Made by a program: the position numbers and the translations under genes. Shown piece after piece: positions 28,197 to 37,583 of a stretch of DNA of 64,000 bases. The stretch comes from Microbacterium sp. LWO14-1.2. GTDB taxonomy: Bacteria; Actinomycetota; Actinomycetes; Actinomycetales; Microbacteriaceae. Under the pieces are notes generated by a model that did no database searches, had not been told where the DNA came from, and saw only the letters and a program-made list of their open reading frames with translations. The stretch spans positions 2,232,001 through 2,296,000 of the forward strand of contig NZ_CP151633.1 in the NCBI RefSeq assembly GCF_038397715.1. The letters run 5' to 3'. How positions within the stretch are numbered: position 1 is the first letter of the stretch; the number at the start of each line of letters is the position of its first letter.

Positions 28197-29105
28197 TCAG
28201 TCGAGCAGATTGCGGGATGCCGTCGACGCGAGCGCCCTGCGCACGGCGCGGATCGACGGGGCGGCCGCCGAGACCCGACGCGCAGACGAGAAGATCTCCC
28301 GCCGGGGCTCGTCGGGGAGCGGCGACAGGTCGACGGTCGGCGTCTCGCCCGCCCACACCAGCTCGGGCAGAAGGCCCACCGCGAGCCCCGCCCTGATCAG
28401 GCGCACGTGGGCGGTGAGGTCGGCGACCTCGAAGCGCACGTCGGGCTCGAACCCCGCGGTGCGGCACAGCTGCTCTGCCCACGCGCGGGACGCGGTCCCC
28501 GCCGGTTCGAGCACCCAGGGCTCGTCGCGCGTCGACCACAGCGCCGCCACGGCATCCGCCTCCGCCGGGCTCCCCGGCCGCCGGGCGAGCGCGATCGCGT
28601 CATGGGCGAGCACGACGCGGTCGAGGTCGGCGTGCAGGGGGCGCGTGCGACCGGGGTACTGCTCGGCGAGGATGAGGTCGAAGTCGCGGCTCGAGACGCC
28701 GACGAGACCCGTCTCGGGGTCGCTCTCGGTGACCTCGACGCGGAGCGACGGATGCTGCGCGCGGAGCGCGGCGAGGGCGCCGGGCAGCAGCGAGTGCGCG
28801 GTCGACTGGAACACCGCGAGGTGCACGGTGCCGGTGACCTCGGTGAGCGACTCGGCGACCGCGACCTCGGCCTGCTCGAGGCGGTCGAGGATGCCGACGG
28901 CCTCGCCGACGAGCACGGTGCCCTGCGGCGTGAGCTGGACGCCGCGGCCGACCCGTCGGAGCAGCGGGACGCCGACCTCGCGCTCCAGGGCCGCGAGCTG
29001 CTGCGACACCGACGCCTTGCTGTACGAGAGGGCATCGGCCACCGCGGAGAGCGTGCCGAGGCGCGAGAGCTCGACGAGCATACGCAGGCGGTTGACGTCG
29101 AGCAT
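28197..29105 (-). CDS. LysR-type regulator, probable putA activator
   Basis: A 302-aa LysR-family regulator. Residues 1-60 hold the winged helix-turn-helix (LRMLVELSRLGTLSAVADAL and SKASVSQQLAALEREVGVPL). The remainder is the PBP2-like effector domain (LHLAVFQSTAHSLLPGALAA-like). It is divergent from putA, and the gap holds a perfect 8-bp inverted repeat typical of LysR boxes. A role as a proline-responsive regulator of putA is inferred from that arrangement. The start has GAGGAG in front. Confidence 0.92.
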   Translation of the reverse strand: MLDVNRLRMLVELSRLGTLSAVADALSYSKASVSQQLAALEREVGVPLLRRVGRGVQLTPQGTVLVGEAVGILDRLEQAEVAVAESLTEVTGTVHLAVFQSTAHSLLPGALAALRAQHPSLRVEVTESDPETGLVGVSSRDFDLILAEQYPGRTRPLHADLDRVVLAHDAIALARRPGSPAEADAVAALWSTRDEPWVLEPAGTASRAWAEQLCRTAGFEPDVRFEVADLTAHVRLIRAGLAVGLLPELVWAGETPTVDLSPLPDEPRREIFSSARRVSAAAPSIRAVRRALASTASRNLLD

Positions 29106-29128
29106 CCCGGCTCCTCAGGCGCACGCGG

Positions 29129-29151
29129 ATCGTTCATCCTTACTGAACGAT
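29129..29151. promoter_or_regulatory. LysR box between the regulator and putA
   Basis: ATCGTTCA, seven bases, TGAACGAT: a perfect inverted repeat containing T-N11-A, the LysR-family signature. It is 23 bp from the regulator start and 100 bp from putA. Confidence 0.75.
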
Positions 29152-29251
29152 GATCACGCGAATCGGTTGATAGACGTAGCCTACTGCGGCGTCTGACAAT
29201 GATCGAGCCACGCACGCACCCGCACGCGCGATCCCCCTGGAAGGTCTCCCG

Positions 29252-32200
29252 ATGACTGTCGCCGCCGACACCGCCACCCCCGACACCACTCCGCGCACCG
29301 AGGAGGTCGCCGCGCTCGTGCAGCGCTGGCTCGCCGAGAGCGAGACCCACCCCGTCGAGCCCGCCGCTCAGCGCCTCTCCGAGGTGCTGAAGGACCCGAA
29401 CGGCCTCGCCTTCACGGTCGGCTTCGTCGACGGCGTCATGCGCCCCGAAGACCTCGGCGTCGCCGGCCGCAAGCTCGCCGAGCTCTCCGACATCACCCCG
29501 ACGCTGCTGCCCGGCTACCTGCGCGCCGCGATCAAGGCCGGCGGCTTCTTCGCACCCACGCTGCCCGGCGTCGTCGTGCCCATCTCGCGCCGCGTGCTGC
29601 GTGCCATGGTCGGCCACCTCGTGCTCGACGCGACCCCCTCGAAGCTGGGCCCTGCGATCGCGAAGCTGCGCAAGGGCGGCAACCGACTGAACCTCAACCT
29701 CCTCGGCGAGGCCGTGCTCGGCGAGCGCGAGGCCGGCCGCCGTCTGCAGGGCACCCAGGACTTCCTCGCACGCGGCGACGTCGACTACGTCTCGATCAAG
29801 GTGTCGAGCGTCGTCAGCCAGCTCTCCATGTGGTCGTTCGACGAGGCCGTCGCCGACGTCGTCGAGAAGCTCACCCCGCTGTACCGCCTCGCCGCCAGAG
29901 CGGAGGCCGCGGGCAAGGCGAAGTTCATCAACCTCGACATGGAGGAGTACCGCGACCTCGATCTGACCATCGCGGCGTTCACCAGCATCCTCGACCAGCC
30001 CGGTCTCGAAGACCTCGAGGCGGGCATCGTCCTGCAGGCCTACCTGCCCGACGCGCTCGCCGCCATGCAGCGCCTGCAGGAGTGGGCCGCCGCGCGCCGC
30101 GCGAAGGGCGGCGCCCCCATCAAGGTGCGCGTCGTCAAGGGCGCGAACCTCGCGATGGAGGAGGTCGACTCGAAGATCCACGACTGGCCGCTCGCGACCT
30201 ACGGCACCAAGCAGGACTCCGACACCAACTACAAGCGCGTGCTCGACTGGGCCATGACGCCGGAGCGACTGGATGCCGTGCGCATCGGCGTCGCCGGTCA
30301 CAACCTCTTCGACATCGCCTACACCTGGCTGCTCGCCCAGGCCCGCGGTGTGACCGACGCGGTCGAGTACGAGATGCTGCTCGGCATGGCGACCGGTCAG
30401 GCCGAGGCCGTCCGCAAGGACGTCGGCCGCCTGCTGCTCTACACGCCCGTCGTGAACCCCGCCGAGTTCGACGTCGCGATCGCCTACCTCGTGCGCCGCC
30501 TCGAAGAGAACGCCAGCCCCGAGAACTTCATGTCGGCCGTGTTCGAGCTCGCCTCGAACCCGCAGCTGCTGACCCGTGAGCGCGAGCGCTTCGAGCGGTC
30601 GCTGGCCGCGCTCGTCGCCGACCCGTCGGTGCCGTCGCCGAACCGCGTGCAGAACCGCGCCGCCGAAGAGCTGACGGATGCCGTGACCACCGGATTCCAC
30701 AACCAGCCGGACACCGACCCCGCGATCGCCGCCAACCGCGCGTGGGGTCGCGAGATCCTGCAGCGCTCCGTCGGCTCGACCCTCGGTCTGGACGCCATCG
30801 CCGCAGCGCGCATCGACGCGGAGGCGCAGCTCGACGGCGTGTTCGCCACGGTGCAGAGCGCTGCCGAGAAGTGGGCTGCCCGCCCGGCATCCGAGCGCGC
30901 CGCGATCCTGCACCGGGCCGGCGACGAGCTCGCCGCCCGTCGTGCGCAGCTCATCGAGATCATGGCGCACGAGGCGGGCAAGACCATCGCCGAGGCCGAC
31001 CCCGAGGTCAGTGAGGCGATCGACTTCGCGCACTACTACGCCGAGCGGGCTCTCGACCTCGAGAACATCACCGGGGCCGACTTCGTGCCGTCGAAGGTCA
31101 CCGTCGTGACCCCGCCGTGGAACTTCCCCGTCGCGATCCCCGCCGGCGGCGTGCTCGCCGGCCTCGCCTCCGGCTCCGGCGTCATCATCAAGCCGGCCAA
31201 GCTCACCCAGCGCTGCGGCGCCGTCATGGTCGAGGCCCTGTGGGCGGCCGGCGTGCCGACCGAGCTGCTCGCTCTCGTCGATCTCGCGAACCGCGACCTC
31301 GGCACACAGCTCGTCGCGAGCCCTGCAGTCGACCGGGTGATCCTCACGGGTGCGTACGAGACGGCGCAGCTGTTCCGCTCGTTCCGCTCCGACCTGCCGT
31401 TGCTCGCCGAGACGAGCGGCAAGAACGCGATCATCGTGACCCCGTCGGCCGACCTCGACCTCGCCGCCGCCGACGTCGCCCGCAGCGCCTTCGGGCACGC
31501 AGGGCAGAAGTGCTCGGCCGCATCGCTCGCGATCCTCGTCGGATCGGTCGCCGACTCCGCGCGCTTCGAGCGCCAGCTCGTCGACGCCGTCACCTCGATG
31601 CGCGTCGGTCTGCCCGACGACCCGTCGACCCAGATGGGACCGATCATCGAGCCGGCGAACGGCAAGCTGCTCACCGCCCTCACCACGCTCGACAAGGGCG
31701 AGCGCTGGCTCGTCGAGCCGAAGAAGCTCGACACCGAGGGACGCCAGTGGACGCCGGGCGTCAAGATCGGCGTCGCGCCGGGATCGACCACGCACCTGAC
31801 CGAGTTCTTCGGACCGGTGCTCGGCATCATGCGCGCGAAGGATCTCGACGAGGCCATCCGGCTGCAGAACGCGGTGGACTACGGCCTGACCGCCGGCATC
31901 CACTCGCTCGATTCCGACGAGGTCGCCACGTGGATCGACCGCGTCGACGCGGGCAACCTCTACGTGAACCGCGGCATCACCGGGGCGATCGTGCAGCGGC
32001 AGCCGTTCGGCGGGTGGAAGCGCTCCGCCGTCGGCGCCGGCGCGAAGGCCGGTGGACCCAACTACCTGTTCGGTCTCGGCGAGTGGGCCCCGGCCGAGCT
32101 GCCCGCGGCCGCCCCCGGAGCCGCCATCGTCCCCGCGGTCGACGCCGTGCTCGCGGCCGCCGCGGCCGACCTCGACGCCGTCCAGATCGAGTGGCTGCAC

Positions 32201-32725
32201 CGTGCGGCCGCCTCCGACGAGCGCGCGTGGGTCTCCGAGTTCGGCGCCGTCTCCGACAAGTCCGGCCTCGGCGTGGAGCGCAACGTGTTCCGGTACCGCC
32301 CGGTCGAGGTCGACGTGCGCATCGCCGAGGGTGCGACGCTCGCCGACGGCATCCGGGTGATCGCCGCCGCCCTGCGCAGCGGCAGCCCGTTCACGGTGTC
32401 GGCCGCCGCACTGCCCTCGCGCGTCGAGAAGGCGCTCCGCGCCGCGGGCGTCACCGTGTCGAGCGACAAGGACGCGGCGTGGGTCAAGCGCTACGCCAAG
32501 GCCGCCGCGAAGGCGGAGCACAGCTGGCGCCGCGTGCGCCTGGTCGGCGGCGACGCCTCCGCGCTGTTCGAGGCGCTCGGCGGGACCCCCGACGTGGCCG
32601 TGTGGTCGCACGCCGTGACGGGCGCGGGCCGGGTCGAGATGCTGCCGTTCCTGCACGAGCAGGCCGTGTCGATCACGAACCACCGTTTCGGCAACCCGAC
32701 CACTCTCTCCGAGGGCGTGCTCTGA
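29252..32725 (+). CDS. putA: bifunctional proline dehydrogenase / L-glutamate-gamma-semialdehyde dehydrogenase
   Basis: An 1157-aa enzyme that oxidises proline to glutamate via delta-1-pyrroline-5-carboxylate, feeding electrons to the quinone pool. The start at 29252 follows GGAAGG. The FAD-binding proline dehydrogenase barrel covers about residues 60-470 (YVSIKVSSVVSQLS, INLDMEEYRDLDLT, KGANLAMEEVDSKI). The NAD-dependent aldehyde dehydrogenase covers about 520-1010, with TPPWNFPVAIPAGG, the Glu in LLAETSGKNA and the catalytic Cys in GHAGQKCSAAS (about residue 751). The C-terminal ~150 residues form the conserved dimer/substrate-channel extension. No N-terminal ribbon-helix-helix repressor domain is present, so regulation falls to the adjacent LysR protein. 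Confidence 0.98.
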   Translation: MTVAADTATPDTTPRTEEVAALVQRWLAESETHPVEPAAQRLSEVLKDPNGLAFTVGFVDGVMRPEDLGVAGRKLAELSDITPTLLPGYLRAAIKAGGFFAPTLPGVVVPISRRVLRAMVGHLVLDATPSKLGPAIAKLRKGGNRLNLNLLGEAVLGEREAGRRLQGTQDFLARGDVDYVSIKVSSVVSQLSMWSFDEAVADVVEKLTPLYRLAARAEAAGKAKFINLDMEEYRDLDLTIAAFTSILDQPGLEDLEAGIVLQAYLPDALAAMQRLQEWAAARRAKGGAPIKVRVVKGANLAMEEVDSKIHDWPLATYGTKQDSDTNYKRVLDWAMTPERLDAVRIGVAGHNLFDIAYTWLLAQARGVTDAVEYEMLLGMATGQAEAVRKDVGRLLLYTPVVNPAEFDVAIAYLVRRLEENASPENFMSAVFELASNPQLLTRERERFERSLAALVADPSVPSPNRVQNRAAEELTDAVTTGFHNQPDTDPAIAANRAWGREILQRSVGSTLGLDAIAAARIDAEAQLDGVFATVQSAAEKWAARPASERAAILHRAGDELAARRAQLIEIMAHEAGKTIAEADPEVSEAIDFAHYYAERALDLENITGADFVPSKVTVVTPPWNFPVAIPAGGVLAGLASGSGVIIKPAKLTQRCGAVMVEALWAAGVPTELLALVDLANRDLGTQLVASPAVDRVILTGAYETAQLFRSFRSDLPLLAETSGKNAIIVTPSADLDLAAADVARSAFGHAGQKCSAASLAILVGSVADSARFERQLVDAVTSMRVGLPDDPSTQMGPIIEPANGKLLTALTTLDKGERWLVEPKKLDTEGRQWTPGVKIGVAPGSTTHLTEFFGPVLGIMRAKDLDEAIRLQNAVDYGLTAGIHSLDSDEVATWIDRVDAGNLYVNRGITGAIVQRQPFGGWKRSAVGAGAKAGGPNYLFGLGEWAPAELPAAAPGAAIVPAVDAVLAAAAADLDAVQIEWLHRAAASDERAWVSEFGAVSDKSGLGVERNVFRYRPVEVDVRIAEGATLADGIRVIAAALRSGSPFTVSAAALPSRVEKALRAAGVTVSSDKDAAWVKRYAKAAAKAEHSWRRVRLVGGDASALFEALGGTPDVAVWSHAVTGAGRVEMLPFLHEQAVSITNHRFGNPTTLSEGVL

Positions 32726-32792
32726 CCCCGCCCCTCTGAGCTCCCCCGCGCACCGCGCACGCGCACGCAGCACGCAGCACGCACGCACGTAC

Positions 32793-32985
32793 GTCGAGAC
32801 CCACCACGAGCGTCGAGACCCACCACCCCGGACGTCGGGAGTGGTGGGTCTCGACGGGGGTGGTGGGTCTCGGCGCAGGGCCGGGTCTCGGCGCAGGGCC
32901 GGGTCCTGTGCAGGGGCGGGACCGGCGCAGGGGAGGGCCTCGGCGCAGGGGCGGGTCCGGCGCAGGGCGGGTCGGCGCGAGCCCG
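32793..32985. repeat. 19-bp-periodic inverted-repeat element, copy 3, with decaying tandem array
   Basis: A perfect 15-bp stem (32812-32826 with 32841-32855, arm GTCGAGACCCACCAC) around a 14-nt near-palindromic loop. Outer units start 19 bp away on each side (32793 and 32860). To the right (about 32870-32985) GGGTCTCGGCGCAGGGCC recurs with decaying 17-18-bp period. This fills the gap between putA and the ABC permease gene. Confidence 0.85.
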
Positions 32986-33007
32986 GCGATGACGCGGGAG
33001 CGCGTGC

Positions 33008-34123
33008 TCAGCCGCGCAGCGCCTCGCCCAGCTTGACCCGGGTGCCCATGCGCAGCAGCGAGTTCTCGTAGATCTTCGCGCCAACGGCGATCGCCGCGAC
33101 GCAGCTTGCGAGCAGGATCACGAGGCTCAGCAGCGGCTCCCACCACTGCGCCTCCCCGACGAACAGGCGCATCGGCATGCCGACCGGAGCCGAGAACGGC
33201 ACGTACGACATGATCGTGAGCACCAGCGGGTTGTCGTTGAACACGATCACCAGCACGTACGGCGCCATGATGAGCATCGTGATCGGGGTCGTCGTCGATC
33301 CGATGTCCTCCTGGCGCGACACCATCGAGGCCGCGGCGGCGAACATCGATGCGAGCAGGATGAACCCGAAGAGGAAGAACACCGCGAACCAGATGATCGG
33401 GGCCCCGAGCGTCGCGAGCACCTCGCTCTGACCCGTCGCCGTGAGGCCTATCGTGGCGATCGCCGCGAGCGCGAGGATCTGCCCCATCGCGAGGATCGTG
33501 TTGCCGATGACCTTGCCCGCGAGCAGGGTGCGCGACGAGATGGTCGACAGCAGGATCTCGACCACGCGGGTCTGCTTCTCTTCCACGACGCTCTGCGCGA
33601 TCGTGCCGCCGAACGTCGCCGCTGCCCCCATGAACACGATGCCGAACGCGATGGCGATGAAGTAGCGCAGCAGCGGGTTCGTGGTCGCGGGCTCGAGGAT
33701 CTGCACCTCGGGCGCCTGCGACAGCGCCGACACCAGTCCGCTCGGGGCGTCCTTGAGGGCGATCACGGTGAGCCCGGTCGCGCCCTCGCCGGGAACGACC
33801 GCCGCGTCGACCTTCTCGGAGCGGAGCAGCTCTTCGGCGGCTGCGGTGTCGGCGACCTCGGTGGCCTCGACGTTCGGCAGGGCCGACACGACGGATGCCG
33901 TCTCGGACGTCACCGCGACCGGCATGGACTCCGCGGCGGCGTTCTTGCTCGCGAAGCCGCCGATCACGATGCCGGCGAGCGCGATGAGCAGCAGCACGCC
34001 GGTCGAGATCAGGAAGGCCTTGCTGCGCAGCTTCGAGCCGATCTCGCGTTCGGCGACGAGCCAGATCATCGAGGCCTGGGTGCTCGAACGGGCAGGGCGG
34101 CGGGAGGGGGCTGGCGTGCTCAC
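33008..34123 (-). CDS. ABC-2 type exporter permease (NatB-like)
   Basis: A 371-aa membrane protein. The start is the GTG at 34123, which overlaps the ATPase stop (GTGA); AAGGAGG lies eight nt before it. The N-terminal ~25 residues are cytoplasmic, then SKAFLISTGVLLLIALAGI is the first helix. A ~130-residue extracellular domain follows and six more helices come after residue 180 (ABC-2 family: TFGGTIAQSVVEEKQTRVVEI, the conserved coupling region). Together with the ATPase it likely exports sodium or a peptide or drug, as in NatAB; the substrate is not evident. Confidence 0.92.
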   Translation of the reverse strand: MSTPAPSRRPARSSTQASMIWLVAEREIGSKLRSKAFLISTGVLLLIALAGIVIGGFASKNAAAESMPVAVTSETASVVSALPNVEATEVADTAAAEELLRSEKVDAAVVPGEGATGLTVIALKDAPSGLVSALSQAPEVQILEPATTNPLLRYFIAIAFGIVFMGAAATFGGTIAQSVVEEKQTRVVEILLSTISSRTLLAGKVIGNTILAMGQILALAAIATIGLTATGQSEVLATLGAPIIWFAVFFLFGFILLASMFAAAASMVSRQEDIGSTTTPITMLIMAPYVLVIVFNDNPLVLTIMSYVPFSAPVGMPMRLFVGEAQWWEPLLSLVILLASCVAAIAVGAKIYENSLLRMGTRVKLGEALRG

Positions 34124-35013
34124 TGGATGACCTCCTTGAAGATCTGGGCGAGGGAGGGATGCTTCGGCGCGAAGCTCGCGACGTCGCCGCGCTCGACGGC
34201 GGTGCGCAGCACGCGCTGCGCAGTCTCGGGGCCGTCGGCGTCGAACAGGGCGTAGCCGCCCTCGAAGTCGACGACGGTGACGCCCGGTTCGGCGCGCAGC
34301 CACCCGGCATCCCCGGAGGAGACGAGTTCGTAGCGGTTGCCGGCGTGCTCGGCCCGCAGGCCGTCGCGGGAGCCCGCGGCACGGATCTGCCCGCCCGCGA
34401 GGATCACGAGGTCGTCGCACAGCCGCTCGACCACGTCGAGCTGGTGCGACGAGAACAGGATCGACGCTCCCTTGGCGGCGGACGACTGCAGCACCGACGC
34501 GACGACGTCGACGGCGAGGGGGTCGAGTCCCGAGAACGGCTCGTCGAGGATCAGGACCTCGGGGTCGTGCACGAGGGCGGCGGCGATCTGCGCGCGCTGC
34601 TGGTTGCCGAGCGACAGCGACTCGATGGTGTCGTTCAGGCGCTCCTCGAGTCCGAGCTCGGTGAGCAGCGCGGTCGCGCGGGCCGTGGCATCCGGCTTGC
34701 TGAAGCCGTGCAGCCGGGCGAGATACACGATCTGTTCGAGCACCTTCATCTTGGGGTACAGCCCTCGTTCTTCCGGCATGTAGCCGAAGTGGCTGCGCTG
34801 GTCGCCGGTGAGCGGCTGTCCGTCGAGGGCGACGGTGCCTCCGTCGGCGGAGAGCAGCCCGAGGACGATCCGCATGGTGGTGGTCTTGCCTGCGCCGTTG
34901 CCGCCGACGAAACCCGTCAGGCGGCCGGGGGCCACCTCGAACGAGACGTCGTCGAGCACGCGCCGAGAGCCGTAGCTCTTGGTGATGCCGGTGAGTACGA
35001 GCTGTCCTGTCAT
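34120..35013 (-). CDS. ABC-2 type exporter ATPase (NatA-like)
   Basis: A 297-aa ATPase. Walker A is GGNGAGKTTT (about residue 38), the Q-loop region is FGYMPEERGLYPKM, and the signature is LSLGNQQRAQIAAALV. Walker B is VLILDEPFSGLDP, followed by the H-loop SSHQ. The C-terminal ~80 residues form the extension found in NatA/CcmA-type exporters. The ATG at 35013 has TAGCGT six nt upstream (leaderless). It is the first gene of a two-gene operon with the permease. Confidence 0.96.
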   Translation of the reverse strand: MTGQLVLTGITKSYGSRRVLDDVSFEVAPGRLTGFVGGNGAGKTTTMRIVLGLLSADGGTVALDGQPLTGDQRSHFGYMPEERGLYPKMKVLEQIVYLARLHGFSKPDATARATALLTELGLEERLNDTIESLSLGNQQRAQIAAALVHDPEVLILDEPFSGLDPLAVDVVASVLQSSAAKGASILFSSHQLDVVERLCDDLVILAGGQIRAAGSRDGLRAEHAGNRYELVSSGDAGWLRAEPGVTVVDFEGGYALFDADGPETAQRVLRTAVERGDVASFAPKHPSLAQIFKEVIQ

Positions 35014-35133
35014 GCCTTCACGCTAGGGCGGTGGCGGGGGCCGCGGCATCCCCCGTGCGGCGGATCGCCGTCGAGGGCTCCGAGCGCGGGTCCGCCGCGC
35101 GGCGGACGCCATCCTCCCCGGGGTGGGATGCGC

Positions 35134-36357
35134 TCAGCGCGAGGTGAGGAACACGAGGATGCCGAGGGCGAACGGCGCCGTCGTCACGAAGAACACCGCC
35201 CCGACGATGACGACGACGGCGACCCACGGGCTGCGCCGCCGCAGGCGCCGGCCGGGCGGTGCGACACCGACGGGCGGCGGGGTGACGACGCCGGCGGGAG
35301 CGGCGAACGGCAGGGCCGGGGCACCCGCGGGCACGGGGGCCGCGGGTGGAACGGGCGCCCCGCTCGTCGGCACCGGCAGCGACGGATGCCGAGGCGCCGC
35401 CGTGACCTGCCCGCGCAGCCGCTCGTCGCGCCACCGCGCCCACTGATCGAGCTTCACGAGCAGCGCACCGACCGCACCGAACAGCCACGCCCAGGTCGCG
35501 GGATCGAGCGTCGAGACCTCGCGGCGCGTGTAGAGGAAGAGCCAGTCGTCGACGATCTCGACGTCGAGCTCGGCCGCGTGATCGATGAACCGCGCCATCA
35601 CGTCGGGGGTGAACAGGTACAGCGCGTCGACCTCGTAGCCCTCGGGGCAGTACAGCGAGAAGTACCGGTCGAAGTCGCCTTCGAGCGAGAGGCGCTGGTC
35701 GCGGCGGAACGCTCCGGCGAGGCTGCTGCCCAGGGTGTTGTTCCCCAGGGCGTCGAGCAGGATGTTCGGCAGCGGCACGTCGAGCTTCACCGCGACGTAC
35801 CCCCACCGGTGCGTCTGGCTCTGCTTCCCGTTGCTCGTCGTGTACTGGTAGTTGCCGAACTCCACGAACCGCGGGCTCGTGCCACGCAGCACGTCGGTCG
35901 AGACGCGGCTCGATCCGGTCTGGAAGATGAGGCCGGGGAGCGGCGGCTCGTCGATCCGTTCGAGGTAGGCGAGGGCGTTCGAGGCCGCGAAACGGCTGAG
36001 CCGGAAGCGGGTGAGGGCCCGCTGGCGGTTGGCCCGTCGCACGAGCGCGACCAGGCCGACGGTGAGCCCGCCGAACAGGAGCAGACCGGTGAGGGCGCCG
36101 ACGAGCACGCCCGCGTCGCGCCCGATGGCGTAGCCGATGCCCATGAGCAGCACGCCGGCCACCGGGACGATCAGCAGCACCGCCACGATCACGAGCACCC
36201 AGGCGACGACCTGCCCTGCCGTCGTGGGGTTCGCCCGCCGGTGCGCGCGGGCGAACGCGTCGACCTCGGCGGGATCGACCGGGTCGGTCAGCGCCCTGGC
36301 GTCGAAGAACCCGACCGGAGTGTCGGACGGCGGGGCGGCGGGCGGGGGAAGGCTCAC
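35134..36357 (-). CDS. multi-pass membrane protein, unknown function (tentatively DUF3137-like)
   Basis: A 407-aa membrane protein that I cannot assign firmly. A hydrophilic tail (residues 1-45) leads into two helices (VVAWVLVIVAVLLIVPVAG and GALTGLLLFGGLTVGLVAL). A soluble central domain of about 190 residues has FVEFGNYQYTTSNGKQSQTH and VDDWLFLYTRRE. A Pro/Ala-rich linker (about 320-370) precedes a last helix (WVAVVVIVGAVFFVTTAPFA). The domain order recalls membrane proteins with a DUF3137 region, but this is weak. The GTG at 36357 has TAGCGT six nt upstream. It is 9 nt from the BenE gene stop. Confidence 0.7.
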   Translation of the reverse strand: MSLPPPAAPPSDTPVGFFDARALTDPVDPAEVDAFARAHRRANPTTAGQVVAWVLVIVAVLLIVPVAGVLLMGIGYAIGRDAGVLVGALTGLLLFGGLTVGLVALVRRANRQRALTRFRLSRFAASNALAYLERIDEPPLPGLIFQTGSSRVSTDVLRGTSPRFVEFGNYQYTTSNGKQSQTHRWGYVAVKLDVPLPNILLDALGNNTLGSSLAGAFRRDQRLSLEGDFDRYFSLYCPEGYEVDALYLFTPDVMARFIDHAAELDVEIVDDWLFLYTRREVSTLDPATWAWLFGAVGALLVKLDQWARWRDERLRGQVTAAPRHPSLPVPTSGAPVPPAAPVPAGAPALPFAAPAGVVTPPPVGVAPPGRRLRRRSPWVAVVVIVGAVFFVTTAPFALGILVFLTSR

Positions 36358-36366
36358 GCGTCCACG

Positions 36367-37560
36367 CTAACGCGCCTCGCCGCGCCGACCGGTGTGCAGC
36401 ACGCCGCGCACGAGGAGCCCGGCGACGAGGGCCCAGAACGCCGCGCTCACCCCGAGCACCGCGATGCCGGACGCCGCGACGAGGAAAGTGACCACGGCGG
36501 GGATGCGCTCGCCGGGATCGTCGATGGCCTGCTGCACCGACGAGCCGAAAGCTCCGAAGAGGGCGAGCCCGGCGACGGCGGGGATCACGGCATCCGGAGC
36601 GAGCAGCACCAGCGCGGCGAAGGCGGCCGAGAAGGCCCCGAGCACGAGGTACGACGCGCCCGTCGAGACGCCGGCGATCCAGCGTCGTCCGTGGTCGGGG
36701 TCGGCCTCGGGGGATGCCGCGAGCGCGGCGCTGATCGCGGCGAGGTTGATCGCGTGGCCGCCGGCGGCGGCGCCCGCCGCGGTGCCGATGCCGGTCACGA
36801 GCATGGCGGGGCGCCACGGCACCTCGTAGCCGAAGCTGCGCATGATGGCGATGCCGGGCACGTTCTGCGAGGCCATCGTGACGATGAAGAGCGGCAGGGC
36901 GATGCCGACGACGGCGCCGACCGTGAACACGGGGGCGGTGAGCTCGACGCGGGGCAGCAGCAGTCCGGCGTCCACGGGGGCGCCTGACTGCACGAGCGAG
37001 ACCGCGACGACGACGGCCGCGGCGACGAAGGCCAGCGGCACGGCCCATCGCGGCGCGAGGCGGGCGAAGACGAGCCAGGTCAGCACGACCGGCACGACGC
37101 CCCACGGGTTCGCCACCAACCCGATGACGGGCGCGAGGCAGAGCGGCAGCAGCACGCCCGCGAGCATGGCCTGGGCGATGGACGGAGGGATGCGGGCGAT
37201 CAGCGCGCCGAGCGCGGGCCACAGCGCCGTCAGCAGGATCAGCGCGGCGGCGACAAGGAAGGCGCCGACCGCGGCGGGCCAGTCGCCGTCGACGGCGCCG
37301 GTCGCCGCGAGGAGGGCGGCACCGGGCGTCGACCATGCGGCCGTGATCGGCATGCGGTAGCGCCAGGCCAGCACGATGCAGGCGAGGCCCATCGTGAGGC
37401 ACAGCGCGAGCAGACCGCTCGCCGCCTCGACGGGGGTCGCGCCGACCGCGCCGAGCCCGGTGAGCACGACGGTGAACGAGCTCGTGAAGCCCACGAGTGC
37501 CGTGACGATGCCGGCGAGTACCGGCCGGGCCAGGGGGGATCGGGGCGGCGGAGCGGACAC
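36367..37560 (-). CDS. BenE-family benzoate/aromatic-acid transporter
   Basis: A 397-aa carrier with about 12 helices of the BenE family of proton-coupled benzoate transporters. The start is the GTG at 37560, six nt after TACTCT; the long open frame upstream belongs to other genes. The N-terminal RPVLAGIVTALVGFTSSFTV and the motif FIVTMASQNVPGIAIMRSFG are characteristic. The loop around GHAINLAAISAALAASPEA is also typical. No aromatic-degradation genes are nearby, so the true substrate may differ from benzoate. Confidence 0.92.
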   Translation of the reverse strand: MSAPPPRSPLARPVLAGIVTALVGFTSSFTVVLTGLGAVGATPVEAASGLLALCLTMGLACIVLAWRYRMPITAAWSTPGAALLAATGAVDGDWPAAVGAFLVAAALILLTALWPALGALIARIPPSIAQAMLAGVLLPLCLAPVIGLVANPWGVVPVVLTWLVFARLAPRWAVPLAFVAAAVVVAVSLVQSGAPVDAGLLLPRVELTAPVFTVGAVVGIALPLFIVTMASQNVPGIAIMRSFGYEVPWRPAMLVTGIGTAAGAAAGGHAINLAAISAALAASPEADPDHGRRWIAGVSTGASYLVLGAFSAAFAALVLLAPDAVIPAVAGLALFGAFGSSVQQAIDDPGERIPAVVTFLVAASGIAVLGVSAAFWALVAGLLVRGVLHTGRRGEAR

Positions 37561-37583
37561 CCTCCGAGAGTAGCGGGATGCCG

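Noticed and set aside
28397..32788. A 1463-aa open frame antisense to putA
   Set aside because: Composition is Arg/Gly/Glu/His-rich with no domain; it is the usual third-position GC shadow of a long gene, and putA is certain. Similar long frames antisense to the GH38, clpB and GT4 genes were rejected for the same reason.
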